Of a DNA stretch of 42,974 nucleotides, positions 15,482 to 24,239 are shown piece after piece. Both the position numbers and the translations under genes were made by a program. Every line of letters begins with the position of its first letter. The first letter of the stretch is position 1. Under the pieces are notes generated by a model that searched no databases, was not told where the DNA came from, and worked only from the letters and a program-made list of their open reading frames with translations. This DNA is from Lachnospiraceae bacterium (GTDB taxonomy: Bacteria > Bacillota > Clostridia > Lachnospirales > Lachnospiraceae), in assembly GCA_016291405.1 (NCBI GenBank), contig JAEEXG010000017.1:1-42974 (forward strand), in the 5' to 3' direction.

Positions 15482-17095
15482 CTATACGTACTTTCTTAAA
15501 GTGTTTGCAACAGCTCCGGGACCTTCAAGAAGTTCAACAAAGTATTTTTCAACAAGTTCTCCAAGGCCAACCTTGTAAAGGTCTACTCCAAAGATCTTAT
15601 CATTTGAAAGAATAGGGCTTACCTTATCATGAACATCCTTGTCTCCAAGCTTGATGCTTCCCACATACTTTCTTAAATCATCAAGTAAAGGATCTGAGCT
15701 TGGATCAAAGCTTTCGCCTGCATCGTTAATACCAAGTAAGTATCTTAACCATCCTGCAAATACCAAAGGAATCATCTTAAGATCTGAAGCCTTTAAGTCT
15801 TCTCTTGCTTCATATGCCTTGATGGTCTCACCAAATCTGATGCCTACCTTCTGTGAAGTATCAGTAGCGATTCTCCAAGGTGAGTCGGGCATGAAGGGAT
15901 TGGGAATACGAAGTTTAACAACTTCATCGATAAACTTCTTAGGATCAAGTACTCCGGGGTTAATAACTACAGGGAGTCCTTCTTCATAACCGATTCTTTC
16001 TACAAGCTTTTTAAGGAGAGGATTCTCCATTTCCTTAGAAATAAGATTGTATCCAAGAAGGCATCCGTATACAGCAAGTGCAGTATGTAAAGGATTCAAG
16101 CAAGTACATACTTTCATCTTTTCAACTCTGTCAACGATATCTCTTTGTGTGTAGATTACGCCGACTTTGTCGAGCGCGATTTTACCGTTGGGGAATGCAT
16201 CTTCAATAACAAGATACTGGCATTCTTCCGCATTTACGAAAGGAGCCACGTAGGTGTTCTTTGATGTAATAACGGCTTCCAAATCTGAAATGTCGTCGCC
16301 CTTAAGCATCTTTTCAACGCTTTCGTCGGGTCTGGGAGTAATTTTATCGATCATTGACCAAGGGAAAGAAACCTTACTTGAATCATTCACATAGTCTAAA
16401 AACTCTTTTTCGCAAAGACCTGCTTCAACCCAGGCTTTTGCAAATGCTGAAACTGCAGCGTATAACTTGTCTCCGTTATGAGAGCAGTTATCCATACTAA
16501 CCATGGCTACGGGAAGCTTGCCTGCCAAGAATCTTTCATAAAGCATAGCGCTTACTTTTCCCATGTAGCTTGTAGCCTTCAAAGGACCTGCTTCAAAGTC
16601 TGCCTTAACGGGAGGAACAATTTCTCCTGCCGCATTTGTAAGGGAATAACCCTTTTCTGTAATTGTAAAGCTTACCATCTTTAATGAAGGTGCTCTGAAA
16701 ATCTTTTTAAGTCTGTCGTAATCTTCTGCAGCTTCAGGGTTAACGGTAAGAGATTCAACAATGCTTCCGATAACTGCCTTATCAATAGAACCGCTTGCCT
16801 TTAATGTAACGGCAATACCGAGATTATCGTGAGGACGATACATCTTTTCGATTATTTCATAGTCGAAACCTTCTGCCGCAATAAGTCCTGTTTTTTCGAT
16901 TCCTTTGTTAAGAAGCTCTTCCAAAAGCGCCGCCTGGAAAGCTCTGAAAATGTTTCCTGCTCCAAAGTGAATCCATTCAGGGTTCTTAAGTGTTTCTTTA
17001 GTTACTGCTTCTCTGTCATAAGACCAGGTCTTATAACCTTTTTCATTCCAAGCCTGTTTATTCTTAAGGCCTTCATTTGATAAATTAAGTGACAT
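15482..17095 (-). CDS. uxuB: D-fructuronate reductase / mannonate oxidoreductase (mannitol dehydrogenase family)
   Basis: NAD-dependent interconversion of D-fructuronate and D-mannonate in glucuronate catabolism. The long-chain polyol dehydrogenase signature is present: nucleotide-binding WIHFGAGNIFRAFQ at about 41-54 and the catalytic Lys/Asn/His segment KMKVCTCLNPLHTALA. The length of 537 matches clostridial UxuB. It follows uxuA by 11 bases with its own AGAGGAA ribosome site, so the two form an operon. A tagaturonate reductase (UxaB) belongs to the same family, but the partnership with mannonate dehydratase favours UxuB. Confidence 0.88.
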   Translation of the reverse strand: MSLNLSNEGLKNKQAWNEKGYKTWSYDREAVTKETLKNPEWIHFGAGNIFRAFQAALLEELLNKGIEKTGLIAAEGFDYEIIEKMYRPHDNLGIAVTLKASGSIDKAVIGSIVESLTVNPEAAEDYDRLKKIFRAPSLKMVSFTITEKGYSLTNAAGEIVPPVKADFEAGPLKATSYMGKVSAMLYERFLAGKLPVAMVSMDNCSHNGDKLYAAVSAFAKAWVEAGLCEKEFLDYVNDSSKVSFPWSMIDKITPRPDESVEKMLKGDDISDLEAVITSKNTYVAPFVNAEECQYLVIEDAFPNGKIALDKVGVIYTQRDIVDRVEKMKVCTCLNPLHTALAVYGCLLGYNLISKEMENPLLKKLVERIGYEEGLPVVINPGVLDPKKFIDEVVKLRIPNPFMPDSPWRIATDTSQKVGIRFGETIKAYEAREDLKASDLKMIPLVFAGWLRYLLGINDAGESFDPSSDPLLDDLRKYVGSIKLGDKDVHDKVSPILSNDKIFGVDLYKVGLGELVEKYFVELLEGPGAVANTLRKYV

Positions 17096-17106
17096 GTCTT
17101 TTCCTC

Positions 17107-18174
17107 TTATTTATTGCTCTTTTCGATTGCTTCCCAAAGTCCGTTTAAGTATGTTGCACCAAGTGCTCTGTCGTAAAGACCGTAACCGGGCATTGCAACT
17201 TCGCCCCAGATCATACGTCCGTGGTCAGGACGGATAGGTCCGTCAAATCCGATATCATAAAGAGCCTTCATGATTTCATACATATCGAAGGTTCCGTCAG
17301 AAGAAAGATGTGCGGATTCTTCGAAGTCTGTAGGAGAGTTGAACTTAAGGTTTCTAACGTGTGCAAAATGGATACGTCCCTTGAGGGCACGAATCATTTC
17401 GGGAAGGTTGTTCTGTAAGTTTGTGCCGTAAGAACCTGAACAGAATGTTACACCGTTGTGCTTGTTATCAACCATCTTCATCATTCTTAAGATGTTTTCT
17501 TTGTTGATGATGATACGAGGCAAACCAAATACGCTCCATGCGGGATCGTCGGGATGAATTGCCATGTTAATGTCATACTTGTCACATACGGGCATAATTC
17601 TTTCAAGGAAGTACTTTAAGTTAGCAAAAAGCTTCTCATCGTCAACATCCTTGTACATTTCAAATAACTCTTTAACCTTAGCCATTCTTTCGGGTTCCCA
17701 GCCGGGCATGATGTGTCCGTTTGAATCACCTGCGATTGAATTAAACATTTCTTCGGGCTTAATGGCATCGATTGCTGCCTGGTTGTAAGCAAGAACTGTT
17801 GAACCGTCGGGACGCTTTCTTGCAAGTTCGCTTCTTGTCCAGTCAAATACGGGCATGAAGTTGTAACATACCATGTGAATGTCTTCCTGACCTAAGCGCT
17901 CCAATGTTGTGATGTAGTTATCAATGTATTTGTCTCTGTCAGGGGTACCGACTTTGATGGCATCGTGAATGTTTACACTTTCAATACCAGCAATCTTAAG
18001 TCCTGTTGCTTCAACTTCTCTCTTAAGAGCGCGAATATCTTCAAGCTCCCAAGCTTCTCCGGGTACTGTATCGTAAAGTGTGGTGATAACAGCTTTAACG
18101 CCGGGTACCTGTCTTATCTGTTCAAGAGTTACGGAATCATGCTTGCTTCCGAACCATCTTAATGTCATCTGCAT
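17107..18174 (-). CDS. uxuA: Mannonate dehydratase
   Basis: Dehydrates D-mannonate to 2-keto-3-deoxy-D-gluconate, using a divalent metal in a TIM barrel. Family landmarks include MTLRWFGSKHDSVTL at the start, GIESVNIHDAIK, YNFMPVFDWTR, MAIHPDDPAWSVFGLPRI, FCSGSYGTN, RPDHGRM and YGLYDRALGATYLNGL at the end; the length of 355 is typical. The start ATG has AGGAGG eight bases upstream. First gene of uxuAB, divergent from an AraC regulator at 18327. KDG kinase and aldolase, needed to complete the pathway, are not in the window. Confidence 0.95.
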   Translation of the reverse strand: MQMTLRWFGSKHDSVTLEQIRQVPGVKAVITTLYDTVPGEAWELEDIRALKREVEATGLKIAGIESVNIHDAIKVGTPDRDKYIDNYITTLERLGQEDIHMVCYNFMPVFDWTRSELARKRPDGSTVLAYNQAAIDAIKPEEMFNSIAGDSNGHIMPGWEPERMAKVKELFEMYKDVDDEKLFANLKYFLERIMPVCDKYDINMAIHPDDPAWSVFGLPRIIINKENILRMMKMVDNKHNGVTFCSGSYGTNLQNNLPEMIRALKGRIHFAHVRNLKFNSPTDFEESAHLSSDGTFDMYEIMKALYDIGFDGPIRPDHGRMIWGEVAMPGYGLYDRALGATYLNGLWEAIEKSNK

Positions 18175-18276
18175 AAATAGTGCCTCCTAAGTATCTAAAC
18201 TTCATTTGTTTTCACTTTATATAAGAATCGTAAAGTATTTATTAAAAACTTTGAATAATCGGGGTTGTTGTTAACA

Positions 18277-18305
18277 TTGCAAAAATTGCGCTTTTGCATT
18301 ATAGT
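18277..18305 (+). promoter_or_regulatory. Promoter and palindromic operator of the araC-type gene at 18327
   Basis: Plus strand: TTGCAA (18277-18282), 17 bases, TATAGT (18300-18305). A perfect 7-bp inverted repeat, TGCAAAA/TTTTGCA with a 7-base centre, covers 18278-18298, filling the -35 and spacer. That placement suits autorepression. The opposite uxuA promoter has only a TATATAAA-like -10 with a poor -35, as expected for an activated gene. Confidence 0.6.
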
Positions 18306-18326
18306 TTCTTTTAAAGGAGTTTATAT

Positions 18327-19193
18327 ATGAAGAAACAAGAACTGATTACGCCCTTTTCCACAAGGCAATACATGTTTTCGAAGGACTTCGAAATCTACTA
18401 TTATTCAAACTCGCCGGGACTCCCCGTAAGCGAGCACTCTCATGATTACTACGAGTTTTACTTTTTTATAGAAGGAAATATAAACATTAAGGTAGAGGGA
18501 AATGCCATTAATTTGCACCCCGGAGACTTACTTATCATCCCTCCCGGAGTTAAGCATTGCCCCGAGTACCTTGACTCCACCACGCCCTACAGAAGATTCG
18601 TGCTTTGGATAAGCGCCGACTACTGTAACCGCCTTATGCAGGCGTCAACCGATTACGGCTATTTACTACAGCTTGTCACCACCACACACGAATACCGTTT
18701 TTCAAACGACGTGCTTGCTTTTAATGAAATTCAGTCCATGCTTTTTAATGTCACTGCGGAAGTAAAAGGAAACCGATTCGGAAAAGACGCAAAGGTTTCT
18801 TTGATGTTAAATGACTTGGTGCTTACCCTTAACCGCATGATTTACGAAAGAAAAACAATCGGTACATCAGGCTCAAAAGAACGCCTTTCAAACATCATAA
18901 GCGACTACATAATGCTTCACTTAGACGAGGATCTTTCTTTGGAAAGACTTGAAAAAGAGTTCTTTGTAAGCAAATACCACATCGAGCACGTGTTTAAAGA
19001 CGACTTTGGCATTTCAATGCATAAGTTTATCCAGATGAAACGCTTATATGCCTGTAAAGACGCAATCGGAAGCGGCAAGCCCATCCAGGAAACCTTCCCT
19101 CTTTACGGTTTTAACGACTACTCTGTATTCTTTAGAGCATTCAAAAAAGAATTCGGTCTTAGTCCAAAGGAGTATCAGATGATTCAGCGTTAA
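18327..19193 (+). CDS. AraC family transcriptional regulator, probably for uxuAB
   Basis: 288-residue regulator with an N-terminal cupin sensor (about 20-100: EHSHDYYEFYFFIEGNINIKV, HPGDLLIIPPGVKH) and a C-terminal double helix-turn-helix (about 190-285: LSLERLEKEFFVSKYHIEHVF; NDYSVFFRAFKKEFGLSPKEYQ). AAAGGAG precedes the ATG. Divergent from uxuA, so the likely inducer is a uronate or its catabolite (inference from position). Its last 35 bases overlap the end of the convergent small gene at 19159. Confidence 0.9.
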   Translation: MKKQELITPFSTRQYMFSKDFEIYYYSNSPGLPVSEHSHDYYEFYFFIEGNINIKVEGNAINLHPGDLLIIPPGVKHCPEYLDSTTPYRRFVLWISADYCNRLMQASTDYGYLLQLVTTTHEYRFSNDVLAFNEIQSMLFNVTAEVKGNRFGKDAKVSLMLNDLVLTLNRMIYERKTIGTSGSKERLSNIISDYIMLHLDEDLSLERLEKEFFVSKYHIEHVFKDDFGISMHKFIQMKRLYACKDAIGSGKPIQETFPLYGFNDYSVFFRAFKKEFGLSPKEYQMIQR

Positions 19194-19347
19194 TGTCATC
19201 GTAGGGAGTCACTTCCCTCTTTAACGCCTGCTTTTCAATCTCTTCTTCCTTTTTTCTTAAGGCTTCTTCGTATCCTTTTAGAGCAGCAAAAGGCATGAAT
19301 TGCTTTGCGCGCTCTAATGGGGTCATTTTAGGTCGGAGGTTACTCAT
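19159..19347 (-). CDS. Small protein paired with the Y-family DNA polymerase
   Basis: 62-residue charged protein with a conserved-looking core RAKQFMPFAALKGYEEALRKKEEEIEKQ, partly helical or coiled coil. Its ATG overlaps the polymerase stop by four bases (ATGA), so translation is coupled. In Clostridia, short proteins of this type commonly follow dinB/umuC-like genes and play the positional role of YolD-family partners; whether this belongs to the YolD family itself I cannot say. It may modulate the polymerase. Its 3' end overlaps the convergent araC-type gene. Confidence 0.7.
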   Translation of the reverse strand: MSNLRPKMTPLERAKQFMPFAALKGYEEALRKKEEEIEKQALKREVTPYDDINAESSDTPLD

Positions 19348-20597
19348 CGTCTGTGCCCTCCTATCTGATTGTTTCTTTCTATGGTCTTTCCGCCTTCTTC
19401 AAGGTTCATTCCCTTTAAAACGGCGTTACTTCCGTATTTTTCTTTTAAAGAAATCACAGCCTTTTGCATTTTGACTTCTTTAATCTCTTCATCGATATCG
19501 TTAAAGAGGCTCATCTGCCTAAACTCATCTTCCACGATATTATTAAAAGAAAGATTCACCCTCCTGATAGGTATTGAAGGGTCTTTTATCCTTTGATAAA
19601 GCTTTGCGACTTCGGCCACTATTACGGAAGAACTGTTTGTGAAAGAAGCTAATCTTGCGCTTCCGTGCTCGTATCCCATCTTTTCTCCGTAGGATAGGTA
19701 CAAAGAAACCGATTCCGTCACTTTATTCTTTTTAACAAGTTCAAGTGTCAATAAATCAGCCATTTCCTTTACAATCAAAAGGCCTTCTTCATGACCGTAA
19801 TCCCTGCTTAACACCTGTCCGTTTGAAATTCCGTTTGTAGAGGGCTTATATTTCTTTATGTCTTTAATGGTGGCAGTTTCTCTACCCCATGCATGGTCTA
19901 TTAAAAGCTCAGCATCAATTCCGAAAAGATGATACAAAATGTCTTCATCCGCATGAGCAATATCCCTCATGGTTTCAATGCCGCTTCTTGAGAGTCTCCT
20001 TACGGTTCCCGGGCCCACTCTCCAAAAGTCAGTTAAAGGAAGATGCTCCCAAAGCCTCTTTTGATATAAGTCTTCATCAAGAAAAGCTATATGGTCGGCG
20101 CTGTGCTTTGCCATTATATCCATGGCAATCTTTGCAAGATACAGGTTTGTGCCGATTCCGCAAGAAGCCGTAATGCCTGTCTTTTTATAGATGTCATTCA
20201 TCATGCGAAGAGACAACTCCCTTGCATCGCATCCGTACATATCAAGGTAATCAGTAACATCCATAAATACTTCATCTATGGAATAGACATGAATGTCATC
20301 TTTTGAAATATAGCTTAAATAAATCCCGTAAATATCAGCAGAAACATCGATATATTTCTGCATTCTGGGAACCGCCATAATGTATTTAATTGACTTAGGT
20401 ATTTCAAATACCCTGCATCGACCCGGAACACCTAATGCCTTCATGGCAGGGGATACCGCAAGACAGATTGTCTTTTCAGTTCTGTCAGGGTCTGCCACCA
20501 CAAGGTTTGTTTTAAAAGGGTCAAGCCCTCTTGCCACGCACTCTACCGATGCATAAAAGGATTTTAGGTCGATACAAACATAGGTTCGATTGTTCAT
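19344..20597 (-). CDS. Y-family translesion DNA polymerase (DinB/UmuC-like)
   Basis: Error-prone polymerase that copies past damaged bases. The N-terminal catalytic motif CIDLKSFYASVE (about 8-19) and the second metal motif YSIDEVFMD carry the catalytic acidic residues. The helix-hairpin-helix region (FWRVGPGTVRRLSRSGIETMRDIA) and little-finger domain follow. At 417 residues it resembles the UvrX/YqjW group of Firmicutes rather than short DinB. It forms an overlapping pair with the small gene at 19159. No SOS box of the GAAC-N4-GTTC type was found upstream, and there is no ribosome site: the promoter places transcription start on the ATG itself. Confidence 0.92.
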   Translation of the reverse strand: MNNRTYVCIDLKSFYASVECVARGLDPFKTNLVVADPDRTEKTICLAVSPAMKALGVPGRCRVFEIPKSIKYIMAVPRMQKYIDVSADIYGIYLSYISKDDIHVYSIDEVFMDVTDYLDMYGCDARELSLRMMNDIYKKTGITASCGIGTNLYLAKIAMDIMAKHSADHIAFLDEDLYQKRLWEHLPLTDFWRVGPGTVRRLSRSGIETMRDIAHADEDILYHLFGIDAELLIDHAWGRETATIKDIKKYKPSTNGISNGQVLSRDYGHEEGLLIVKEMADLLTLELVKKNKVTESVSLYLSYGEKMGYEHGSARLASFTNSSSVIVAEVAKLYQRIKDPSIPIRRVNLSFNNIVEDEFRQMSLFNDIDEEIKEVKMQKAVISLKEKYGSNAVLKGMNLEEGGKTIERNNQIGGHRR

Positions 20598-20603
20598 GAT
20601 TTA

Positions 20604-20632
20604 ATTATGCAACAAAGAAACCATATTTTCAA
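20604..20632 (-). promoter_or_regulatory. Promoter of the Y-family polymerase gene, leaderless arrangement
   Basis: Minus strand: TTGAAA (20627-20632), 17 bases, CATAAT (20604-20609). The A of the ATG at 20597 is the seventh base after the -10, exactly where transcription should begin. No Shine-Dalgarno sequence lies upstream. Confidence 0.65.
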
Positions 20633-20652
20633 CCGAAACATTGAATAACAAG

Positions 20653-20680
20653 AAAGATCGATGATTTCTCATCGACCTTT
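20653..20680 (-). terminator. Terminator of the GH35 / second import operon
   Basis: Arms AAAGATCGATGA (20653-20664) and TCATCGACCTTT (20669-20680) pair with one mismatch around TTTC, 11 bases after the GH35 stop. The minus-strand tail reads CTTTCTTGTT. Confidence 0.8.
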
Positions 20681-20691
20681 CCAAATTCATT

Positions 20692-22440
20692 TTAACCGAT
20701 ATCCGGTTCATCTTTTAATTCAATTGTATCTTTTACTTTTCCGTCTGTTTCAAAAACAATGATTTCGTTCTTTCCCTTCTTAAGTAAGGGACCGGGAATG
20801 TATAATCTCTTTTGAGGTCCGATTTCCCAGAATCTTCCAAGGTTAAAGCCGTTTAAGAAGATACAGCCCTTTCCCCAACCTTCAAAATCAAGGAAGGTAT
20901 CTGCAGGTTCATCAACATCCACTTCAAATTTGTAGAATGCGGGAGTGCCTTCTTTATAGCCTTTCTTAAAGTCAACCTTATCTACATTATCTAAAGGAAG
21001 TGTGTAGATTTCCCAGTCGTTATGCATGTGTCCGTTTATGGTCACGCACTGGTCGATACCTTTTCTTTGATGCTCCATCATAGGGCCAAAGTTTACTCTT
21101 CCCATGTTTTCCATGAGGATATCCATTGTTGCATCAAGAGTATCGTTTACTTCCACATCTTTTTGTGAAAGAAGCTCTCTGTCATAAAGAGTGGCAACAG
21201 GCTTCTCATCCACAAAGATGTTTGCTCTGTCATTAGCTTCCCAAAGTCTTAAATTGTAAATCTTCTCTTCTGTTCTAAGCTTTGTCTTATAAAGAATGTA
21301 TCCGTAAGACTGATCAAGTCTTTCCATGGAAATCGGGAACTTTGAAACATAAGGCTTTGAAATATCTGAAAGTATATTAAACAAGCTTACTTTTTCTTTA
21401 CACTTTAATTTGCCGTATGCTTTTCTCTTAATATCCATTGAAAGCTTAACTTCAGGAATAGGAGCATACTTTGAGATAATCTTTTGATATCTTCTGTATT
21501 TTTCAGTTATCTGACCGTCTTCTGTCAAAAGTGCATCGTAGTCATAGGAAGTAACATCAGGAGTTAGCTCATCATAATAGTTTGAGCCGTTCATAAATCC
21601 GAAGTTTGTGCCGCCCTGGAACATGTAGATGTTTACACTTCCGAGTGAAAGCATGTCGTCTAAATCTTTACAGGACTCTTCAAGATTTCCTCTCATGTGC
21701 CCGCCGTTACCCCAGTGGTCAAACCAGCCCACCCAGAATTCTCCGCACATTAAAGGTCCGTCAGTGTGTTTTCTTAATACTTCAAACTTTTCTTTTGTTT
21801 TAGACCCAAAGTTACCAACGGGAAGGGCGCCTTCCACCATGCCTCCAAGGATGTTTTCAGTAACAGGGTTATCACTTGTCATAAGGGGCACATCGATGCC
21901 TTTTCTTCTAAGCAAATCGCGCATAAATACCATGTAGTCTTTATCGTTTGCATAGTATCCGTATTCGTTTTCAATCTGCATTAAAATGATGTTTCCACCG
22001 TGTGTAATCTGATGAGGCACAAGGCGAGGCATCAATTCATCGTAATAACTTTCAAATGATTCAAGGAAGGGCTTATAGCTTACTCTAAGTCTCATTCCGT
22101 CTTCCTTTAAAAGCCATCCGGGAAGGCCTCCAAATTCCCACTCTGCGCAAATATAAGGAGAGGGGCGGACGATGACATAAAGCCCTAATTCTTCTGCAAT
22201 CTTAATAAACTTCTCAATATCAAGAATGCCCTCAAAGTTAAAGACACCTTTCTTTGCTTCGTGCATATTCCAAGGCACGTAAGTTTCTACGGTGTTTAAT
22301 CCCATTGCTTTTAATTTTTCAAGCCTGTCTCTCCAATACTGAGGCACCACTCTAAAATAGTGAACCGCACCGGATATTACTTTAAAAGGCTTTCCGTTTA
22401 AATAAAAATTGTCTTTAACTTCAAAAGTATTCATACTCAT
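20692..22440 (-). CDS. GH35 beta-galactosidase
   Basis: Cytoplasmic retaining exo-beta-galactosidase of about 580 residues, without a signal peptide. The TIM-barrel domain contains GLNTVETYVPWNMHE, PSPYICAEWEFGGLPGWLL, acid/base Glu 159 in QIENEYG and nucleophile Glu 234 in MCGEFWVGWFDHWG. C-terminal jelly-roll regions end with GWGKGCIFLNGFNLGRFWEIGPQ, typical of GH35. The start may be ATG 22440 or the ATG two codons later at 22434, which has better spacing to AGGG. It closes the LplBCA-like operon, so it probably trims galactose from imported side-chain oligosaccharides such as pectic galactan (inference). Confidence 0.93.
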   Translation of the reverse strand: MSMNTFEVKDNFYLNGKPFKVISGAVHYFRVVPQYWRDRLEKLKAMGLNTVETYVPWNMHEAKKGVFNFEGILDIEKFIKIAEELGLYVIVRPSPYICAEWEFGGLPGWLLKEDGMRLRVSYKPFLESFESYYDELMPRLVPHQITHGGNIILMQIENEYGYYANDKDYMVFMRDLLRRKGIDVPLMTSDNPVTENILGGMVEGALPVGNFGSKTKEKFEVLRKHTDGPLMCGEFWVGWFDHWGNGGHMRGNLEESCKDLDDMLSLGSVNIYMFQGGTNFGFMNGSNYYDELTPDVTSYDYDALLTEDGQITEKYRRYQKIISKYAPIPEVKLSMDIKRKAYGKLKCKEKVSLFNILSDISKPYVSKFPISMERLDQSYGYILYKTKLRTEEKIYNLRLWEANDRANIFVDEKPVATLYDRELLSQKDVEVNDTLDATMDILMENMGRVNFGPMMEHQRKGIDQCVTINGHMHNDWEIYTLPLDNVDKVDFKKGYKEGTPAFYKFEVDVDEPADTFLDFEGWGKGCIFLNGFNLGRFWEIGPQKRLYIPGPLLKKGKNEIIVFETDGKVKDTIELKDEPDIG

Positions 22441-22462
22441 TTCCCTATTTTTACATAATTTA

Positions 22463-22496
22463 AGGGTACTGACCCCTAAGTCAGAATCAGTACCCT
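22463..22496 (-). promoter_or_regulatory. Intercistronic stem-loop between binding protein and GH35 genes
   Basis: Perfect 10-bp arms AGGGTACTGA (22463-22472) and TCAGTACCCT (22487-22496) with a 14-base loop, no U run on the minus strand. The placement right after a binding-protein gene parallels the stem-loop at 11028-11072. It probably sets mRNA stability or partial termination. Confidence 0.65.
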
Positions 22497-22521
22497 AATT
22501 ATTATTCAATCAACACATTAC

Positions 22522-24165
22522 TTATTTGTATAATGCATCAATCTGAGCCTGTAATTCAGCTGTAACATCTTCGATGCCTGCTGCCTTCAAAGCTGCCTGC
22601 ATTTCAGCAACGATGTCTTCTGCTGTACCTGTGTACAAACCGAAGGAAATCTGCTTCATGTAGTTACCAAACTGTTCGTTACAGTTATCAATCTTACCCT
22701 GGATAGTATCGCAGTTAGGAATGAACTGTCCGTAAGGATAGTTGATCTTAATCTTGTCGTATTCATCGTAAAGAGCTTCAATCTGATCCCAAGCTCTGTC
22801 AGCAGATCTGAGTTCAAGATTGTCGTTACGTCCCCACCACCATGAGGTAGCTCCGCCTACGTTATCTGTATCAGGGTTGTAGCCTTCAGGGTTCTTTCTG
22901 TAACCGTTTTCATCGATTTCATAAGAAACGCCTTCGATACCGTAGTTGATAAGACGGTAGCATGCTTCATCGTTTCTAAGTAAATCGTAAACCATAAGTG
23001 CTCTTTCAGGGTTCTTAGATGCTGCTGAAATTGCCATAGCACCGTGAGTGATTGAAAGTGCAACTACGTTCTTTGTTTCTTCACCAAAGTAGAAGAATCC
23101 TGCCTTTGCATTAGGATCATCCTGGTAAATCTTGTTTGAAGGAGTGGGTGAGCAAAGGTCTGTCCATGTCTGTGTGTGGTGCTGATCTGCAGCTACCAAA
23201 CCTACACGGAAGTCATCTCTGTTTGTAGAAGTTGTGTTGTTAAGAACGTCCTTCTTCCAAACGCCCATGTCGTTCCAAGACTTCATCATCTTAGCATATT
23301 CAACCATCATGTCTGTATCTGTGTAAGCAGGTGTTACAACAGTGTAAAGGTCATCCTTTGTGCCGCCCCATAAAGCTGAAGAGCAGATACCGTCGATGGG
23401 TACGAAGTTTGTGTGTGAAGCAACCCAACCGGAAGCTAACTGTGTATTCTGTGTACCGTCTGAATCCCAAGCCTGCTTAATGCCAAGAGCATCAGCGTTT
23501 GCTGTTGTGTATTCAAAGTACTTTGTCATGTCTTCCCAGCTGTGTACGCCGTTAGCAAGACCAGCCTTTTCAGCCCAGTCTGCACGATAGATAAAGCCGT
23601 GGTTTGTCCACTGTGCGTAGTTATCTTCGGGAATTAAGTAGATTTCTCCGTCGTACTTACAAAGTTCCCAGTTTTCTGCAGGAACAGAAGCCCATGTCTG
23701 AGGAGCATATGTCTTTAACATATCTTCTGATAATTCAAGGAATGCACCGTTCTTTGCGTTAGGCCATGCATCCAACCAGTCGGAAGCTGTACCGATAAGA
23801 TCGATAGAGCCATCCATAGCTGCGATTGTCATGTTGTAAACTGAAAGGTAATCAGTCCAGCCAATCCAGTAAAATTCAAGTTCTGCATTGCACTTCTCTG
23901 TAAGGATCTCGTTAAGCTTGTCGTTCATTTCCATGAAACGATCCATAGCAGCGCCTTCAGGCTTAGATCCTGTAAACATGTATGTAATCTTTACATGTTC
24001 GGATGTGTCGATAGCAGGAGCCTCTTCTTCAGAAGCGCTTGACTGCTCTGTTGTGGTTTCGGTCTTTGTTTCAGTTTTAGAAGCGGGAGCATCTTTAGCG
24101 CCACATGCTGTAAGACCAAGAACCATGCTTGCTGCAAGAAGTACTGCAAACAATTTCTTTTTCAT
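22522..24165 (-). CDS. Extracellular sugar-binding lipoprotein (LplA-like)
   Basis: 547-residue solute-binding protein of the large LplA/YtcQ type used with LplB/LplC permeases. The lipoprotein signal MKKKLFAVLLAASMVLGLTAC has its lipidated Cys at 21, followed by a Ser/Thr/Glu linker and a mature domain from about 50 (VKITYMFTGSKPEGAAMDRF). The frame opens 18 codons earlier, but the ATG at 24165 is chosen: GGAGG lies upstream and the signal peptide starts there. It is the third gene of the operon, after both permeases, unlike the 7-12 kb operon where the binding protein comes first. Ligand unknown; the GH35 gene that follows suggests galactose-containing oligosaccharides. Confidence 0.92.
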   Translation of the reverse strand: MKKKLFAVLLAASMVLGLTACGAKDAPASKTETKTETTTEQSSASEEEAPAIDTSEHVKITYMFTGSKPEGAAMDRFMEMNDKLNEILTEKCNAELEFYWIGWTDYLSVYNMTIAAMDGSIDLIGTASDWLDAWPNAKNGAFLELSEDMLKTYAPQTWASVPAENWELCKYDGEIYLIPEDNYAQWTNHGFIYRADWAEKAGLANGVHSWEDMTKYFEYTTANADALGIKQAWDSDGTQNTQLASGWVASHTNFVPIDGICSSALWGGTKDDLYTVVTPAYTDTDMMVEYAKMMKSWNDMGVWKKDVLNNTTSTNRDDFRVGLVAADQHHTQTWTDLCSPTPSNKIYQDDPNAKAGFFYFGEETKNVVALSITHGAMAISAASKNPERALMVYDLLRNDEACYRLINYGIEGVSYEIDENGYRKNPEGYNPDTDNVGGATSWWWGRNDNLELRSADRAWDQIEALYDEYDKIKINYPYGQFIPNCDTIQGKIDNCNEQFGNYMKQISFGLYTGTAEDIVAEMQAALKAAGIEDVTAELQAQIDALYK

Positions 24166-24239
24166 TTTGTTTTCCTCCACTATATAGTTTGTGTGTATAT
24201 TATTAACATGCACGACCATTCGTGAATGTAATAACCAAG

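Noticed and set aside
20598-20691. Possible SOS (LexA) box before the Y-family polymerase
   Set aside because: No GAAC-N4-GTTC match was found; the only inverted repeat here is the GH35 terminator.
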